Notes under the pieces: model-generated
Databases searched by the model: none
Told to the model about the DNA's origin: nothing
The model's input: the letters and a program-made list of their open reading frames with translations, nothing else
Translations under genes and position numbers: made by a program
Part shown: piece by piece, positions 35,080-48,000 of the stretch
Layout: every line of letters begins with the position of its first letter
How positions within the stretch are numbered: position 1 is the stretch's first letter
Origin: Centropus unirufus
Lineage: Eukaryota > Chordata > Aves > Cuculiformes > Centropidae
DNA length: 64,000 nucleotides
Assembly: GCA_013397695.1 (NCBI GenBank)
Contig: VYZI01000525.1
Location: 213,803-277,802 of the forward strand
Reading direction: 5' to 3'

Positions 35080-35444
35080 GACTGGGGGTATCTGGGAGGG
35101 GCGAGGGGACTGGAGGAATTTTTTATGAATCTTCCTGCCCGTTGCCCCTGATTTTTTTCCCCACGCACTAGGGCGCACGCGGGGTGTGTAGGCTTTGATT
35201 CTGTGCACCCTGCAGGCCGGTGGGTACGCAGTGGCCAGCGTTGAGGTGCAGTGGCGGGATCGGTTTGGAAGACCAGAATTGATGCTGACAGTGGCGTTTT
35301 ACTGTCTAAAGCTTTCCAGTGTTTTGGGAACGCCTTCACTCTGAAGGCCCGGAGGGACTGGCGATATATTCTGGTCCTGTCCCTAACCGTGCTTTTTTAA
35401 ACTCTGCAGTCTTTTCACACCCAACTTTCAGATTTATGCCGCAT

Positions 35445-36178
35445 TCTTTCAGTAATTCATGGGCCCTGATGGGCTGCACCCATGAGTGCTGAGACAGCTG
35501 CCAGATGTTACTGTTAATCCAGCTTCCATTACCTTTGAAAGGTCATGGAGTGTAGCAGGAGTGCATGAGGACTGGAGAAAAGCCAATATCGCCACAATTT
35601 TTGAAAAGGGCAAGAAGGATGACCTAGGAAACCACAGGCCATTCAGCCTCACCTCCAGCCTTGGAAAGGGGATTAAACAGCTCATCCTGGATGTCATCTC
35701 TGAGCATCTGGAGGAAATGAAGGTTACTGGGAGTGGTCAGCATGAATTCACCAAGGGGAAATCACGCTTGACCAATCCAGTAACCTTCTATGATGGTATA
35801 ACTGGCTGGGTAGATGAATGGAGAGGAGTGTATGTTGTCAGCCTCAAGGTTTTTGACACTGTTTTCCCAAACATCCTCATAGGTAAGCTTAGGAAGCATG
35901 GGTTAGGTGAAAGGACAGTGACGTGGGTTAAGAACTGGCTGTATGATAGAGCTTAGAGGGTTGTGATCTGTGGCACAGAGTCTGGTTGGAAGGTTGGGGC
36001 CAGTGAAGTTCCACACTTGTTTGGTACTTGTCACAGTCTTGGTCAAGGTATTCATCAGTGACCTGGATGAGGGAACAGAGTGTATCTTCAGCAAGTTTGC
36101 TGATGACACAGGATTGGGAGGAGTGGTGTATGCACCAGAAGACTGTGCTGCCATTTAGTGAGACCTGGACTGGGGGAA
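35445..36178 (+). mobile_element. CR1 LINE, left part (reverse transcriptase)
   Basis: Sense-strand CR1 text: WSVAGVHEDWRKANIATIFE, KKDDLGNHRPFSLTSSLGKG, then QHEFTKGKSRLTN and FADDTGLGG. It holds the RT fingers and palm and stops abruptly where an LTR begins. Several stops. In LMBRD2 intron 1. Confidence 0.88.
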
Positions 36179-36508
36179 TGTGATGAATGATGAGACGGAC
36201 TCCGTGCTTGCATGGTGAAATGGAGACCAGTTTTATTGTGATCACAACACTTGTATATTCTCCAGTAACCATCCTGGTTCACGCGTCTCACTCCCATTGG
36301 AGGAGACCTACATCCCACAAGGTCACCTGATTGGGCAATGCAGAAACCCATAAAACACAGTTCCCCCATCTCCAGGTGGATGCCTGCCTAATGTCTCTGG
36401 GCCAACGCCCAGCCCCCCCTTGTCCTCAGGGAGATGCAGACCTCCACGCTCTATCTCTGGGCAGCTGCTTCACCTCAAAGACAGCTGACAGTTGCGGCTG
36501 AACCCCAC
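36179..36508 (-). repeat. Solo 3' LTR of the ERV
   Basis: On the - strand: an AT-rich start box (tatacaag) and AATAAA at 36232-36237, then a short U5 ending …catcaca at 36179. A purine tract (aaaaaagggggat) at about 36512-36525 borders the other side, as expected for a 3' LTR. Length about 330 bases. Confidence 0.65.
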
Positions 36509-36701
36509 TTATCCCCCTTTTTTATTTTCAACAACCCATATTTTATGAACTGTATTTCGAACCATTTTTTGCAAACATTGCAACATGCAAGGTATAAACA
36601 GCAAAACTAAAATTATTATGGAAAACATATTATATATCTAGTTAACTATATAATGCAAAACAACTCTGACAACGGTAAACACTGTAAAATATTCCTTCAG
36701 A

Positions 36702-37669
36702 TCAGTTGCTGTTTCTTTCTGTAAAGACTTGCAACGCCACTCCTATTCCTGTTTCATCCAGGGCCGAACTGCTCGTGCAGACCCAGGCAACCCAGAGTTG
36801 TCTTTTACCTGTCAAAACACAAGGATATCCTCTTCTCCACACTATTAATTCATATGGACCTTCCCATTGCTGTGTTTATAAATTTTTATCATAATTTTTG
36901 CGCCGGGCTCTGTAATTGATTGTATATCTTCATTTATGTTAAAATGATTCTGTACTGAGGGTCTATCATTCCATCCAATGTTTAAATGATTTATAAAATA
37001 CAGAGCCTTATAAAACTGTTCTTGTGGTGATATTGGACGAGTTTCCCCCCTCTTTAATTTAAGCAAATATATTTTAAGGGTTTGATGGGGACATTCCACA
37101 ATAGCCTGCCCACATGGATTGTGTGGGATTCCGGTGATATGAGTAACCCCCCATAATCGGAAAAATTCTTGCCTATTTTTGCTAACAGATGCTGGGCCAT
37201 TATCTGTTTTTATTGTGTGCGGTACACCCATCACTGCAAAGGCCGCCCTAAGATGTGCTTTTACGTGCCGGCCTTTTTGCCCTACATGTGCTGTAGCTCA
37301 CATCATATGGGAAAAGGTGTCAGTAGACACGTGAACATACCTCGGTTTACCAAAACCGGTGACATGTGTGACATCCGTTTACCACAGTTGTTGAGATTGT
37401 GATCCCCTGGGATTTACTGCACGCTGGGACATAGAGTGATGAGATTGGCATTCTGCACACATTTGAACTATTTGCCTAGCAATATCCTTAGGTATCTTAA
37501 ATTGTTTTGCCAAAGTTTTTGCTGACTGATGGAAAAATTCAAGAGACATATGGGCTTGTTGTATGATATTTGGAATTGGACACCTGTGATGATGAGTTAA
37601 AAACACAGTGGATGAATTAATGAGGTGATCTGCCCATGCATTCGCGGCAAAAACTCCTGGCATTCTCAT
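36702..37669 (-). pseudogene. Retroviral integrase (pol 3' end), broken
   Basis: On the - strand the zinc-binding H..H..C..C pattern (MSLEFFHQ … MCAEC), KTDNGP and the glutamate after PHNPCGQAI show the integrase core; the catalytic acids are visible. It is broken by in-frame stops at 37379-37381 and 37298-37300, and by a frameshift at about 36870-36900, after which the C-terminal domain continues in another frame to 36702. It cannot make a full protein. Confidence 0.8.
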
Positions 37670-37675
37670 GTGGCT

Positions 37676-37882
37676 TCAAATATGCAAAACACTGTAAGGA
37701 TGTGCCCCATGTGACAACAACAACCATAGAGACCCTAATTGCACACATAATGGTTCAGAATCAACATGTCTCACAAACAAGTCTCTTTGAATCTCTGAAA
37801 AATAGTTCTTGAAAACAAAAAATACGGGGTCACTTCTCTCATGAGAAGCTGAAAAGATAGAAGAGAAGAGAGGGAAGGGCAA
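37676..37882 (-). pseudogene. Retroviral RNase H remnant
   Basis: Same frame as the integrase and just upstream of it, parted by a stop at 37676-37678. The text FVRHVDSEPLCVQLGSLW and, past the stop, NAWADHL fit the end of RNase H. Upstream the frame degrades into unrelated low-complexity text. Confidence 0.5.
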
Positions 37883-38035
37883 GGTGGTTGGGGGGGGCAG
37901 TCACACAGGCATTCACATACATACGGCTGTGGTCCTTTTTTTCTCTTGAGGCTTGTGAATTTGCTATTCTTGAGATTGAAACTTTCTGTGGTGGCCACCG
38001 TTCTCCTGAATTAGTCAAATTTCTTAACAAATTTA

Positions 38036-38640
38036 AGTGTGCTCTCATGGCCAAGGCCAGTGCTGTGCTGGGATGCATGAAGAAGAGTGGGGCCCTGAGG
38101 GCAAGGGAAGTTCTCCACCTCTACTCTGCGCTAGTGAGGCCCCCTCAGGAGTCATGTGTCCTGTTCTGGGTTCCCCAGCTCAAGACAGACACACAACTCC
38201 TGGAGATAGTCCAGCAGAGGGCCAGAAATATGATCAAGGGGCTGAAGCATCTGTCTTATGAGGAAAGGCCAAGACTTCGGTCAATTTAGCCTGGAGAAGT
38301 TTGAGAGGGAATGTTATCAATGCTTATAAATATCTAAAGGGCAATTGTCAAGAGGATGGGACCAGACTATTTTCAGTGGTGCCCAGTAATAGGACAAGGG
38401 GTAAGAGGCACCAACTGGAACATAGAGAGCTCCATCTGAACATGAGGGAAAATTTGCTGTGCTAGAACATGCTGCCCAGAGAAGTTAGGGAGTGTCTTTT
38501 CTGGAGATCTTCAAAACTCACCTGGACACGTTGCTGTGCACCCTGTTGTGGGTGACTCTGCTTTTAGCAGCGGGCTTGGACTGGATGATCTCCAGAGGGC
38601 CCTTCCAACCCCAACCATTCTGTGATTCTGTGATGCAGCT
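38036..38640 (+). mobile_element. CR1 LINE, right part and 3' tail
   Basis: Reads LHLYSALVRPPQESCVLFWV, then TQLLEIVQQRARNMIKGLKH, and ends with ccattctgtgattctgtgat. Same strand as the 35.4-36.2 kb part and continues it after a loss of roughly 170 bases of CR1, so both are halves of one insertion. Confidence 0.85.
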
Positions 38641-41600
38641 CTTCGTGTTCTCCAACTACTTGTTTTGAAATTGATGGGGTGGAAGTACTAATTCTGAACA
38701 CACCCACAACCCTGCTCTTAGTCAGCCTCCTGCTTGTAAATGCTTTCCTTTATTTACCAGGTAATGATGGAGAGGCGTGCCTATAAAATTGAAGAAGGTA
38801 ATGGAACACATGATGAATTGTACACCCCTATTCTCAGATAGAGGCAACGATGTGACTCAAATTAACATACATATAATCTTAAAAAAGATCTTGTGTTAAC
38901 CATTTCCAATTTTAACTAAAGTAATGAAACAGTTGTATGAAGTTGTTTAAGTGGATAATCAAATGAGAGAGAGGTGGGATTTTTTAGTTCAAAACAATAG
39001 GCTGATTGTATTTTCCCTGTTCTGTGGCCCCCTTTTTTCTTTTTCGGTCTATTTAATGCATGGAAAATAAAAAAAAGAATTTTCTGAAAAAAATGAGATC
39101 CAATTATATTTTAAAAAAGCTCTGAGTTACTACATAGTCTGAATTTGTCTCAATGCTACGATAGGGTTGTAATCGTGTGATTGATTGTCTGCCATGCTGA
39201 CACCTGTTTTGTGTGAGTGAGTGCCATAGCCTGGCAGCCAGAGTACCAATTTCTGTTCTTCTTTTAGATTCTTATTGCAACTGCGCAGCTTTTGTTACTG
39301 ATTCTATTTTGGTTGCTTCAAACAAGTTGTTTCCTTCAATTTGTTGTTTCCAGAGTACCCCCCTACATCTTATGAAAGCATCAGCCTCTGTGCTACTTAA
39401 TATCCTTTATGAGGACAAGAGAGCGCCACAAAAAGCCAATAAGCTTCCTGTGGTTATAGTGATGGACTCTGCTTGCTTTTGAACACAAATATCTCTCTCT
39501 TCCTTGATAAAGCATTTGTCTTTTATTTAGTGCTAATAGTATGTTTTTGTGGTTTATATCAGAGACTATTTCTCCCAATTAGTACAGTGAGATAAATTCT
39601 CTGGTGACTTTTCTCTAGCACTTCATGGCTTTTTTCATCTTTTGTGTAGGTTTTTTTCTCTACTGAGAGTGAGAAGCTCTTTGTCTGTTGTTTGCTTACA
39701 AATACTTAGTATTTCCCCAGGCTACAAGGGTCAATGTGTTACAAAGAAGTAAAACAAACCAAAACACAAAAAAACCTGCCAAAACCAAGCAAAAAAGAGA
39801 CCCAAACAACACACTAGGCAGATTAGAATATAAAAATGACTAAAGTGATTATTTTCACTGTTGCTTGACTTCTTTAAGATTTCTGAAATGTGAGGTTATC
39901 TCATTTTGTTGTTTGGAGATGCAAGCGTCTTCTTGGTGTGGGGCAGCTCTGTCAGCCCAAAAGGTTTGATTGAGTCTGTGACGTGAAGTCTTCAGAATTC
40001 ATAACAGCATAGTTTTGCATAGTAGGGCAGGATTCAGAAACCTGTCACTTGCATTACGGCAAACTGGTTTTTTTTTGCCAAGTGAAATGTACTGGAATAA
40101 AGTTGATAGGAGCTAGCACTTTATTGCCTGGCAGAAGGGCAAAAGATCAGGGTTGAACTGGCATTGATATTTTGCTGGTGATAGAAGAAAGTGTGAACTA
40201 AAAGCTGCTGAGTGGTGAATTCAGTTTGAGGCGGGAGATTCTGTTGCACGGTTGTTTTGGTGTGCTGTTGCTTTCACTCAGTTTAGTCCATAATGGTCTT
40301 TTGATATTTTTTGTAGTTTTATCACTTTCTTGGTGAATGGTTTGGGGTTTTTTGATAAAATTATGGTGTTTAAAATACAAAGCAAGGCAAGGAAATACCA
40401 GGCTGCTTGGTCTTCAAGTGTTTAAACTGAGATACCCAAGATTGTTAGAAATGTAATTTTTCCAAATCTGTTTGATGATCTTTATCCAAGAATACTTTGA
40501 GAACAGCAGCAAAAAGACCCAATGTCAGTCTAAAAACTGAGATACCAAAGATCTGAAAACCAGAAGCATAGTGGCTGTCTTTATTTTTAATTTTTTAAGG
40601 ACAGGGAGAGCACAGTTTGGCAGACTGGTCTGTTTCATTTTGAGTTACTGAAAAATAATTCAGGAACAGAAGTTGTAAGCATCTGGAATGTAATAGCTGA
40701 GTGAAAGACTACATTGATTTGTTCAGGACAAATTGTTGATGTAACTTATTTAAATGGTAGGTGTGCTGCGTATGAGAGGATCAGTGTATGTCTCCTATTC
40801 AGTCTTTAATTGGACTTGTGATTCTGTTTCTCATGTTGTTTCTGCTGGGAAAGAACAGCTGGGAACAAGTACTGTTGTGCTTGAGACCAGTCCCTTGTCA
40901 GCTCCTCTTCAGTGCTTTTACCACAAGTTTACATAGTGAAATCATTTGTTCATTAAAACTTAAGAAGGTTCAAAGCTGGGACAAATTGCAGAACTTTTTG
41001 AGTGTGATAGTGGAAATCAGATGACCTCAAAGATTCAGAAGCCTGTGGGAGGGAAAAAGGTACAAGTTAGTAGAGTTTTGTGCCTGCATTTAAACAGGAG
41101 CAGCGAACTCCATAAATAGGGATTGATATGAGTGTTGTGTTTCTCAGAGGGAAAGAATTTGGAGGTCATAGTAAAATGAATACATGAATGGAACATCACA
41201 CAGGTTACAGTTCTATTTGTACATTTCAGTAAGGCATGTGAAGCAATGTTTACCCTTGATTTAGGCTTTTTCTGGCATGTGCTGGGATACGGCATGGCTT
41301 CCAGATTGTTGTATAAGGAAATGGGAAACATGGGCAGTGTCAGGGGCAGCAAAGTGTGATATTGGACTGACTGGGAGGGACTGAAGCACCAATCATGTTA
41401 TTTTGCAAAGTGGACAGTCCGCTGGTAAAATGCAAAGTTTGGCAATAGAAAAACTGTGTTAGTCTCATCTGGGATTTCCGATTAAAGGAGAGTGGGAGTC
41501 CACATCAGTGAGACCAACGTCCTTTCTTCACAGATAGGCTTTACTCTTTTTAGCCCTGCATTAGGAACGTAACATTGCAGTGTCTTCATTGTTAAATTTG

Positions 41601-44600
41601 TTGCTATGTAAGCACTCCGAGGAAGTGTGTTTTTTCATTCTCTGCTATTTCATTTAGTAACTCAAGTATTTCTGTAGCAGGCAGAGTAGTTAGATCATTT
41701 GTAAATGCAAATGGACAGGAGTGTTGTTAGTCTTGAGGTTGGCAAGGTAACCTAATACTTTTGATAGTAGGGAGTCTCCAAGGTAATTAGGGCTGAACTG
41801 AGCACTGTATAATGCTTGCAAAGAATTACTGTCTGGATTTAGACTCTAGAGGATTTCATATCACAGTTTTGGAATGTATGTCCTATATGGTGGTAACGAA
41901 ACTTCCATTCACAAAATTAAAAACTTGTTAGTTTTGTCTATGTCTGAAACAAAGTGAGAAAATCCTAAGCCTACACAAGACCTTATCCTTTGCTGGTCAA
42001 GTTGCAGTTCCAGTGCTCATGTTTCAGCTTTTGATCTCTTTTGTATTAATTCATAGTGGGTTTACTCTCACGAACTGGAGCCTGCCAACAGATCTTCTTT
42101 CCCTTAGAGTGAGGAATTTTGTTGCTTTTTGTTGTTGTTTTGCAGGAGCATTTTCTTGGCAGCTGAAGGATGTGCAGTACGCCAGAACTTTTATGAAGTA
42201 GTTAACTGATCTCTGGAGAGCATTTCCTTTAGGGAGGGATTCAGGAATTTCAGCCAGCTGACACTAGGCAGCCAAGTGTTAATAATGAGAAACCTGTCTA
42301 AATAAAATGAAGAAACAGAATTATGGAAAAGGAACTTACTTTTCTTTGAAAGAAACAGTTTCAGAGGCAAAAGCTGCTTGCCTGCAGTAATACATTTTAA
42401 GGTCTGATACAAATAAATTTAGTAGGACAGGTCACAGATATGGCTCTCTTGTTACAGGATTTCTTTCACAGTAAGAACATTCAAGCATTGCTTTTCTCAC
42501 CTTGAGAAGTTTTTTCTATTTAAGGTGGTTTTTCTGAGAACTAGTTTTAAGTGGTTTCTGTCTAAAAATTTTGAACTGTAAATTTGAAAATGTATATGTG
42601 TTATTTCAGAACAACTCTTATTTGTCTTCGGTTGCAGCCTTATAAAATCAGGCCTCTCGTTTTGTATTTTGAGATTAAAATAGGATCCAGGTGAAGAACT
42701 AAAAAAAATGTAGTGTACTTTGATAACTGCAAAACTGCTTTTGGCTTTGAAACTGAGTTGAGTTGTGTTGTAGTAGAACTGAATTCTCCTTCTATTTTAG
42801 CATATTGAATATGTTTTTAAAATCTTCTTGGAAATTCTCTCATGGTAGGAACTAAGTGCAGCATCCTGCACAAAAACTTTTCACCTTCTATTTTGATAAA
42901 CAGCTTTTTAGGTGTGACTGTATTAAAAAATTATATATAGGTCTGACTAATGGAGGATGCACCGTATAATTTTTTTTTTGTTTACATTGCATAAGGTGTG
43001 TCTATAATGGGAACCCAAAGCTACATTTGGCAGATAGCATGACTTTAATGAAGTCAATATATAGTATTTTTTCCATCCATTCTTTTGGTGGAATTTGCTA
43101 ATACACTATGAATACAGAAGGCTGTTTTCTGAGGAAGCAAGAATGGTGTGATAGAACAGACAGACTTGCCTAGAATAAGTGATACAGAAATAGGTTAAAT
43201 CTCCTGCATTCCTGATTTACAAATTATCTAGCCAAAATGTAGTACAGGGAAATGCTTTGACCTGGCAGAAATAGTAGTAATTTGAGAAATGCATTAGATG
43301 CAATGCAGAAGATAGAAAGTATGTATGTGCATCTTTGCTAAGAAACAGAAAGGTAACTTGAGGTGTTTTTCAGATCATGGGGTGCTCTGTATAACTGCTG
43401 ATATAGAGTAAACAGAGTGCTGTCATTATTTGGAAATCAAATGTGAAAATAGCGAAATGAGGGGAAACAAATCTTTGGGAAAAAAAAACACAGAATCATT
43501 ATTCTGTGTGTCCTCTAAGAATTGCTGGCATTACAAACTGGAATTTTTTAGGGAATATAAGACAGTTCTCACAGCTTAGTGTCATTAGGCATAACAAGGC
43601 TACGTAAGCAATATACTGAGAGATTAATAGAGGAAAAGGTTCACTTTTACAAATTCTTTATGGATTTAAAAGTAAACTAAGGGAAATTATAGTAGTAGCA
43701 TTTCTTTTAATTCTCTAATGTTCCAGTGGAGAGTGCAGGCACTGAAAATGCGACAGCAGGGCAGCCATAGCAAAAACTATTTCAGTTAAATCAAACCAGT
43801 TAAAATGGTAATCATGATGAAGCAAGTCAGCCTGACTGAAGTAATAAACTTCTTTCTTAAATGTGTGAGGTGCGTGTGGTGAATCAGGGCTTGTGAAACA
43901 GACCAGAAGCAGTTTAACTAATGATACAACAGGTCAGTAAAATTTTGTCTAATAGATTAGTGCAGCTGACTGGCCCTTTGGCATGACAGCATGCCTGCAT
44001 GAAAATGCATGAACTTTCTAGGCATTTCTATCAGTCCTGACTGTAACACAGGGTAACTAAACCCGGAAGGTTGAGCAAAGCACAAGTATATCATGGCAAG
44101 ACTAACCACAAATTACTTGAGACCTTTGTTTCTCTGAAAAAGGACAGAAGAGAGGTAAGAAGCTGGCATGATTTCATATTATTATGTGAAGTTTCAAACC
44201 CGAAAGAGGTACATCAGAAGTAGACTAATATAGACTTCACTGTATTTTATGCTGTTAATTTTGAGTGTATAATTTATATGCATAATCGAGGAACAATCCA
44301 TTAAAACAGTTGCTCATTGGCTTTCCAGACACATTTAATTTAAACGTTTAACCCACTGTCCAAATTAGGGGATTTCTTCTAGATAAAAAAAAAAAAAAGC
44401 AGAATAGATTTCTTTTTGAAATTTATCCTGGACTTGAAAATTAGATTACAGTCTTATTCAAGGTCAGAGATGTGACTTTTGGATCTGTTGTGCATCAAAA
44501 AGATGAAGAGGAGGACATGTCCTAATATGTTGCTAGACGTGATAAAATTGGGGTGACATGATACATTGGTCACTACAGAAGACCTAGAAGCACCTTGGTG

Positions 44601-44797
44601 AAAATCTTGTTCTGCATCTGACTGGAGTTCTTGTCATGTGAAATAAGAAGAGTCTATTAGTATGTTTAAAAATGTCTGTTAAACAACTCTTTACTGCATA
44701 AATATCTTCCAGCGGTTTTAATTTAATGAAATGCGTTTTAGTCTTACAATTTTGATCTGCATGGTTTAATGTAATTAAATGTCTTTTTGTCTTACAG
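38641..44797. other. LMBRD2 intron 1, right part
   Basis: About 6 kb of AT-rich intron. No exon, repeat family or RNA gene that I can support; only A- and T-runs, such as the A-rich stretch near 39750-39810. Confidence 0.6.
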
Positions 44798-45027
44798 TTC
44801 TGATCTGGATTCTTAAATGAGCTTTGCTGAGTGGCTGCAGTGAACATTCAATAATGAGTGGCGCAGCTTTGGGTCTTGAGATAGTATTTGTCTTTTTTCT
44901 GGCCTTATTCCTGCTTCATCGATATGGAGACTTCAAAAAGCAACATAGGCTGGTGATCATAGCAACATTATTGGCATGGTATCTTTGCTTTCTTATTGTG
45001 TTTATACTGCCTTTGGATGTCAGTACG
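44798..45027 (+). CDS. LMBRD2: LMBRD2 exon 2: 5'UTR tail and first coding exon
   Basis: Acceptor tcttacag, donor gtaaga; ATG at 44854. It encodes LEIVFVFFLALFLLHRY (membrane segment 1) and LVIIATLLAWYLCFLIVFIL (segment 2), ending DVST. Confidence 0.95.
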
Positions 45028-48000
45028 GTAAGAAACTTGTGAGATTTTCTGCTTAGTTGTTTAAAATGTGTGTGGTAATTTTTTAATCATAATTGCAAAA
45101 GACAATATATTAAACAGCAAATAAATTTTCCAGGTAGTATCTTATTCAACTAAATACTTATTACACTTTTGCATGGCAGTGCCTGTGTTTACAATAATAG
45201 TGGGATTTTTTTATCTCATAAAACCATGGAGTGGTTTGGGTTGGAATTGACCTTAAAGATCATCCAGTTCCAATCCCACTGCCATGGTCAGGGACACTTT
45301 ACGTTAGATCAGGTTGCTCATACCCTCATCCAACCTCATCTTGAGGATCGCCAGGGATGGGGCATCCATGGCTTCTCTGCACAACCTGTGCCACCACCTC
45401 ACCACCCTCACATGAGAAAATTTTGTCCTAGTGTTTAATCTAGATCTCCCCACTTTCAGCTTAAAACTGTTACCCCTCATCCTATACTGAACTCCCTGAT
45501 AAAGAGCCCAGCTTTCCTGTAGGCTTCTTTTAAGTGCTGGAAGGTTTCTATAAAGTCTCTGAAGCCTTCCCCAGGCTAAAACACCCCAACTCTCTTAGCT
45601 TGTCCTTGTATGGAGGTGTTCCAGCCCTCTGATCATCTCCATGGCTCTTCTCTGGAATCCCTAACTGATCCATCTCCTTGCTGTGCTGAGGGCTCCAGAA
45701 TTATCACATCAGATAAGAAATCTATTTAAAATGTTTTAAAATTTCATTATTTGTTTATAGCATTTTTTATCTGTTTAAGCAACACTAAAAATTCCATTTT
45801 TCTCTTTAGTTATCCTGCAGATTTCATGTTGTTTTGGGGGCTTATTAGTATACTTACTCCTAAATGTAGACCTGGAGTGTGGGAAATGTCTTTAAAAATA
45901 TTTTTAAATAAATACTGTACTTTTTATGGTCATTGATAAAAAAATAATTGTCTTTTAGACTATATATAATCGGTGCAAACTTGCTGTTAACTCCAGCCCT
46001 GCAGAAAGCAATGGCTCATACGTTACACTTGCTCCAAGGTATCACATCTATGTTTTCTTCTTTACACTGTTTTTAAAGAAGTATTTTATGATTTTCTTTT
46101 TTTAAATTACAGGAGAGTACTATGTTTTTAAGACTAGTGAACAAGTGTTACCTGTATAACATGATGTTTGAAGATTGTAAGCATGTAGGAGGGAGAGGGA
46201 AAAGCTGAGAAAAAGCATATCTGCATCTGTGGGTAGTAATTTATCACAATTCTGGAGCTATTTACGTAGGAAATGACCTGTAAGATCATCAATTCCAACT
46301 GTAAAGCAGACAGTGCCAAGTCCACTACTAAATGATGTCCTTGAGCACCACATCTCCATGTCTTTTAAATACCTGCAAGGATGGTTTAATCCAGGCACCT
46401 TTCTGGCTGCCCTTCCCCAAGTCTATAGTGTTGCATGGGGTTGTTGTAACCCATGTTCAGGACCTGACACTGAGTTCTGGTGGAACATGTATGGTTAGGC
46501 TTGGGCCATTGATCCAGCCTGTGCAGATCCCTCTGCAGAGCCTTCCTGCCCTGAAGCAGATCAATGCTCCTACTCAACTTGGTGTCATCTGCAAACTTAC
46601 TGAGAGTGTGCTCAATCCCCACATCCAGATCATTGTAAAGATTTTAACCAGAACAAGCCCCAGCACTGAGCCCTAGAGAACACCACTTGTGAGAGAATGT
46701 CGACTGCATTTAAATCCATTCACCTCAACTCTCTGGGCCTAGCAATCCAGACAGTATTTTACCCGTTGAAGAGTATGTTCATCTAAGCTGTAAGCAACCA
46801 GTTTCTCCAGGAGAATGCTGTGGGAAATGATGTTGAGGGTTTCACTAAAGTCCCGGTAGACAAGATCCACAGGGTTTCCCTCGTCCACTGAGTATGTCAC
46901 CTTGTCATAGAACAAGATTAGGTTAGTCAGACAGGACCTGCCTTTCCTAAACCCCTGATGACTGGGCCTAATATCTTGATTGTCCTGAGCATGCCATGTG
47001 ATGGTACTCAAGATGATCTGCTCCATAACATTCCCTAAGACCAAGGTCAGGCTGACATGCCTAAAGTTCCCCAGATCCTCCTTCCAGCCCTTTTTGTAGG
47101 TAAGCATCACATTTGGCAATCTCCAGTCAACCAGGACCTGCTTGCATAGTCAGGACTGCTGATAAATGATGGAAAGTGGCTTGATGAGTATACATATATA
47201 TATATATATAAAAGCCCAGATATATAGTAATAGGAGTTACCTGAAATTTACTATATTCTACCAAATTAATGAAGCTTGCTCACTCTCTTCGGGAAGTAAT
47301 CCCTAAAACATGGGGAATGCAGGTGAATGTGAGCTCTTTACACCGCTGTTCGTTCTTTAGCCTCCATTGGTAGTTTCCACATTTTGTAGATGTGGGCAAT
47401 GTAGTTACCTCTAAAATGGTTAAGAGCATTTAAAATGCCAGTTGATACGTCCATGCAAGGTGTTTCCTGTTTTGTTGCTCTCCATATAACTGTGAAGAAC
47501 AATAAAATGCCAGACATCGTGGTTGGACTTGATCTCAGAGGTCTTTTCCAACCTTGTGATTCTGTGAGTAATTCTGTGAATGTTGTACCCGTTATGTAAG
47601 ACCACACAGTGTATGTTAGCTAAACATAGTTTGATACACACACAATTTGAAAACTATTCAATAGCCTTGCAATCTACCTATATAGTTTCAGAACATGCTG
47701 AGGGATGTTATACTATCGTATATGACCTGAGCATATCAAATAGAAATGCCAGCTTAAGTAGTTATTGGGCAGGTGATGTACTAGTGCAACTCAGATCTTA
47801 CAACTTTGAAACATTTAGTCACTCCAGGTGCCATTTTTTGATAATTTGATAGTTTTGAAAATATTTAAGATGTGTACATAAAACCTCACAACTCTGGCTT
47901 AACTAGTTTGGCCCTGGAAAACACCAATTATTTATCAGTAGATACTCCCATTAAACTGACTGCATTGCCTCTTGAGTCATCACCATTTAATTACCTAGAC

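Larger units (their letters stand above)
33880..35200. promoter_or_regulatory. CpG island, bidirectional SKP2/LMBRD2 promoter
   Basis: Very GC- and CpG-rich, sharply unlike the AT-rich introns on both sides. It covers the SKP2 start (34455, leftward) and the likely LMBRD2 exon 1 (donor at 34901, rightward), so the two start regions lie within about 450 bases. GC boxes (ggggcgg, cccgcccc) recur. An 85-base gap of N lies within it. Confidence 0.8.
36179..38035 (-). mobile_element. Endogenous retrovirus relic, class II-like, 5'-truncated
   Basis: Antisense to LMBRD2. In element order: remnant of RNase H, integrase, a short non-coding stretch, a purine tract and one LTR. No second LTR, gag, protease or env is recognised; the reverse-transcriptase part is also absent. 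It sits between two parts of one CR1. Class II (ERVK-like) is my best reading of the integrase but not certain. The outer edge near 38035 is set only by where CR1 text resumes. Confidence 0.75.

Noticed and set aside
34483..35339. Several open frames across the promoter gap
   Set aside because: They pass through 85 N bases and low-complexity GC-rich text; no homology and no splice logic.
44824..44853. Upstream in-frame ATG for LMBRD2
   Set aside because: It would add ten residues (MLSGCSEHSI) absent from the family; MSGAALGLEIV is the conserved start.
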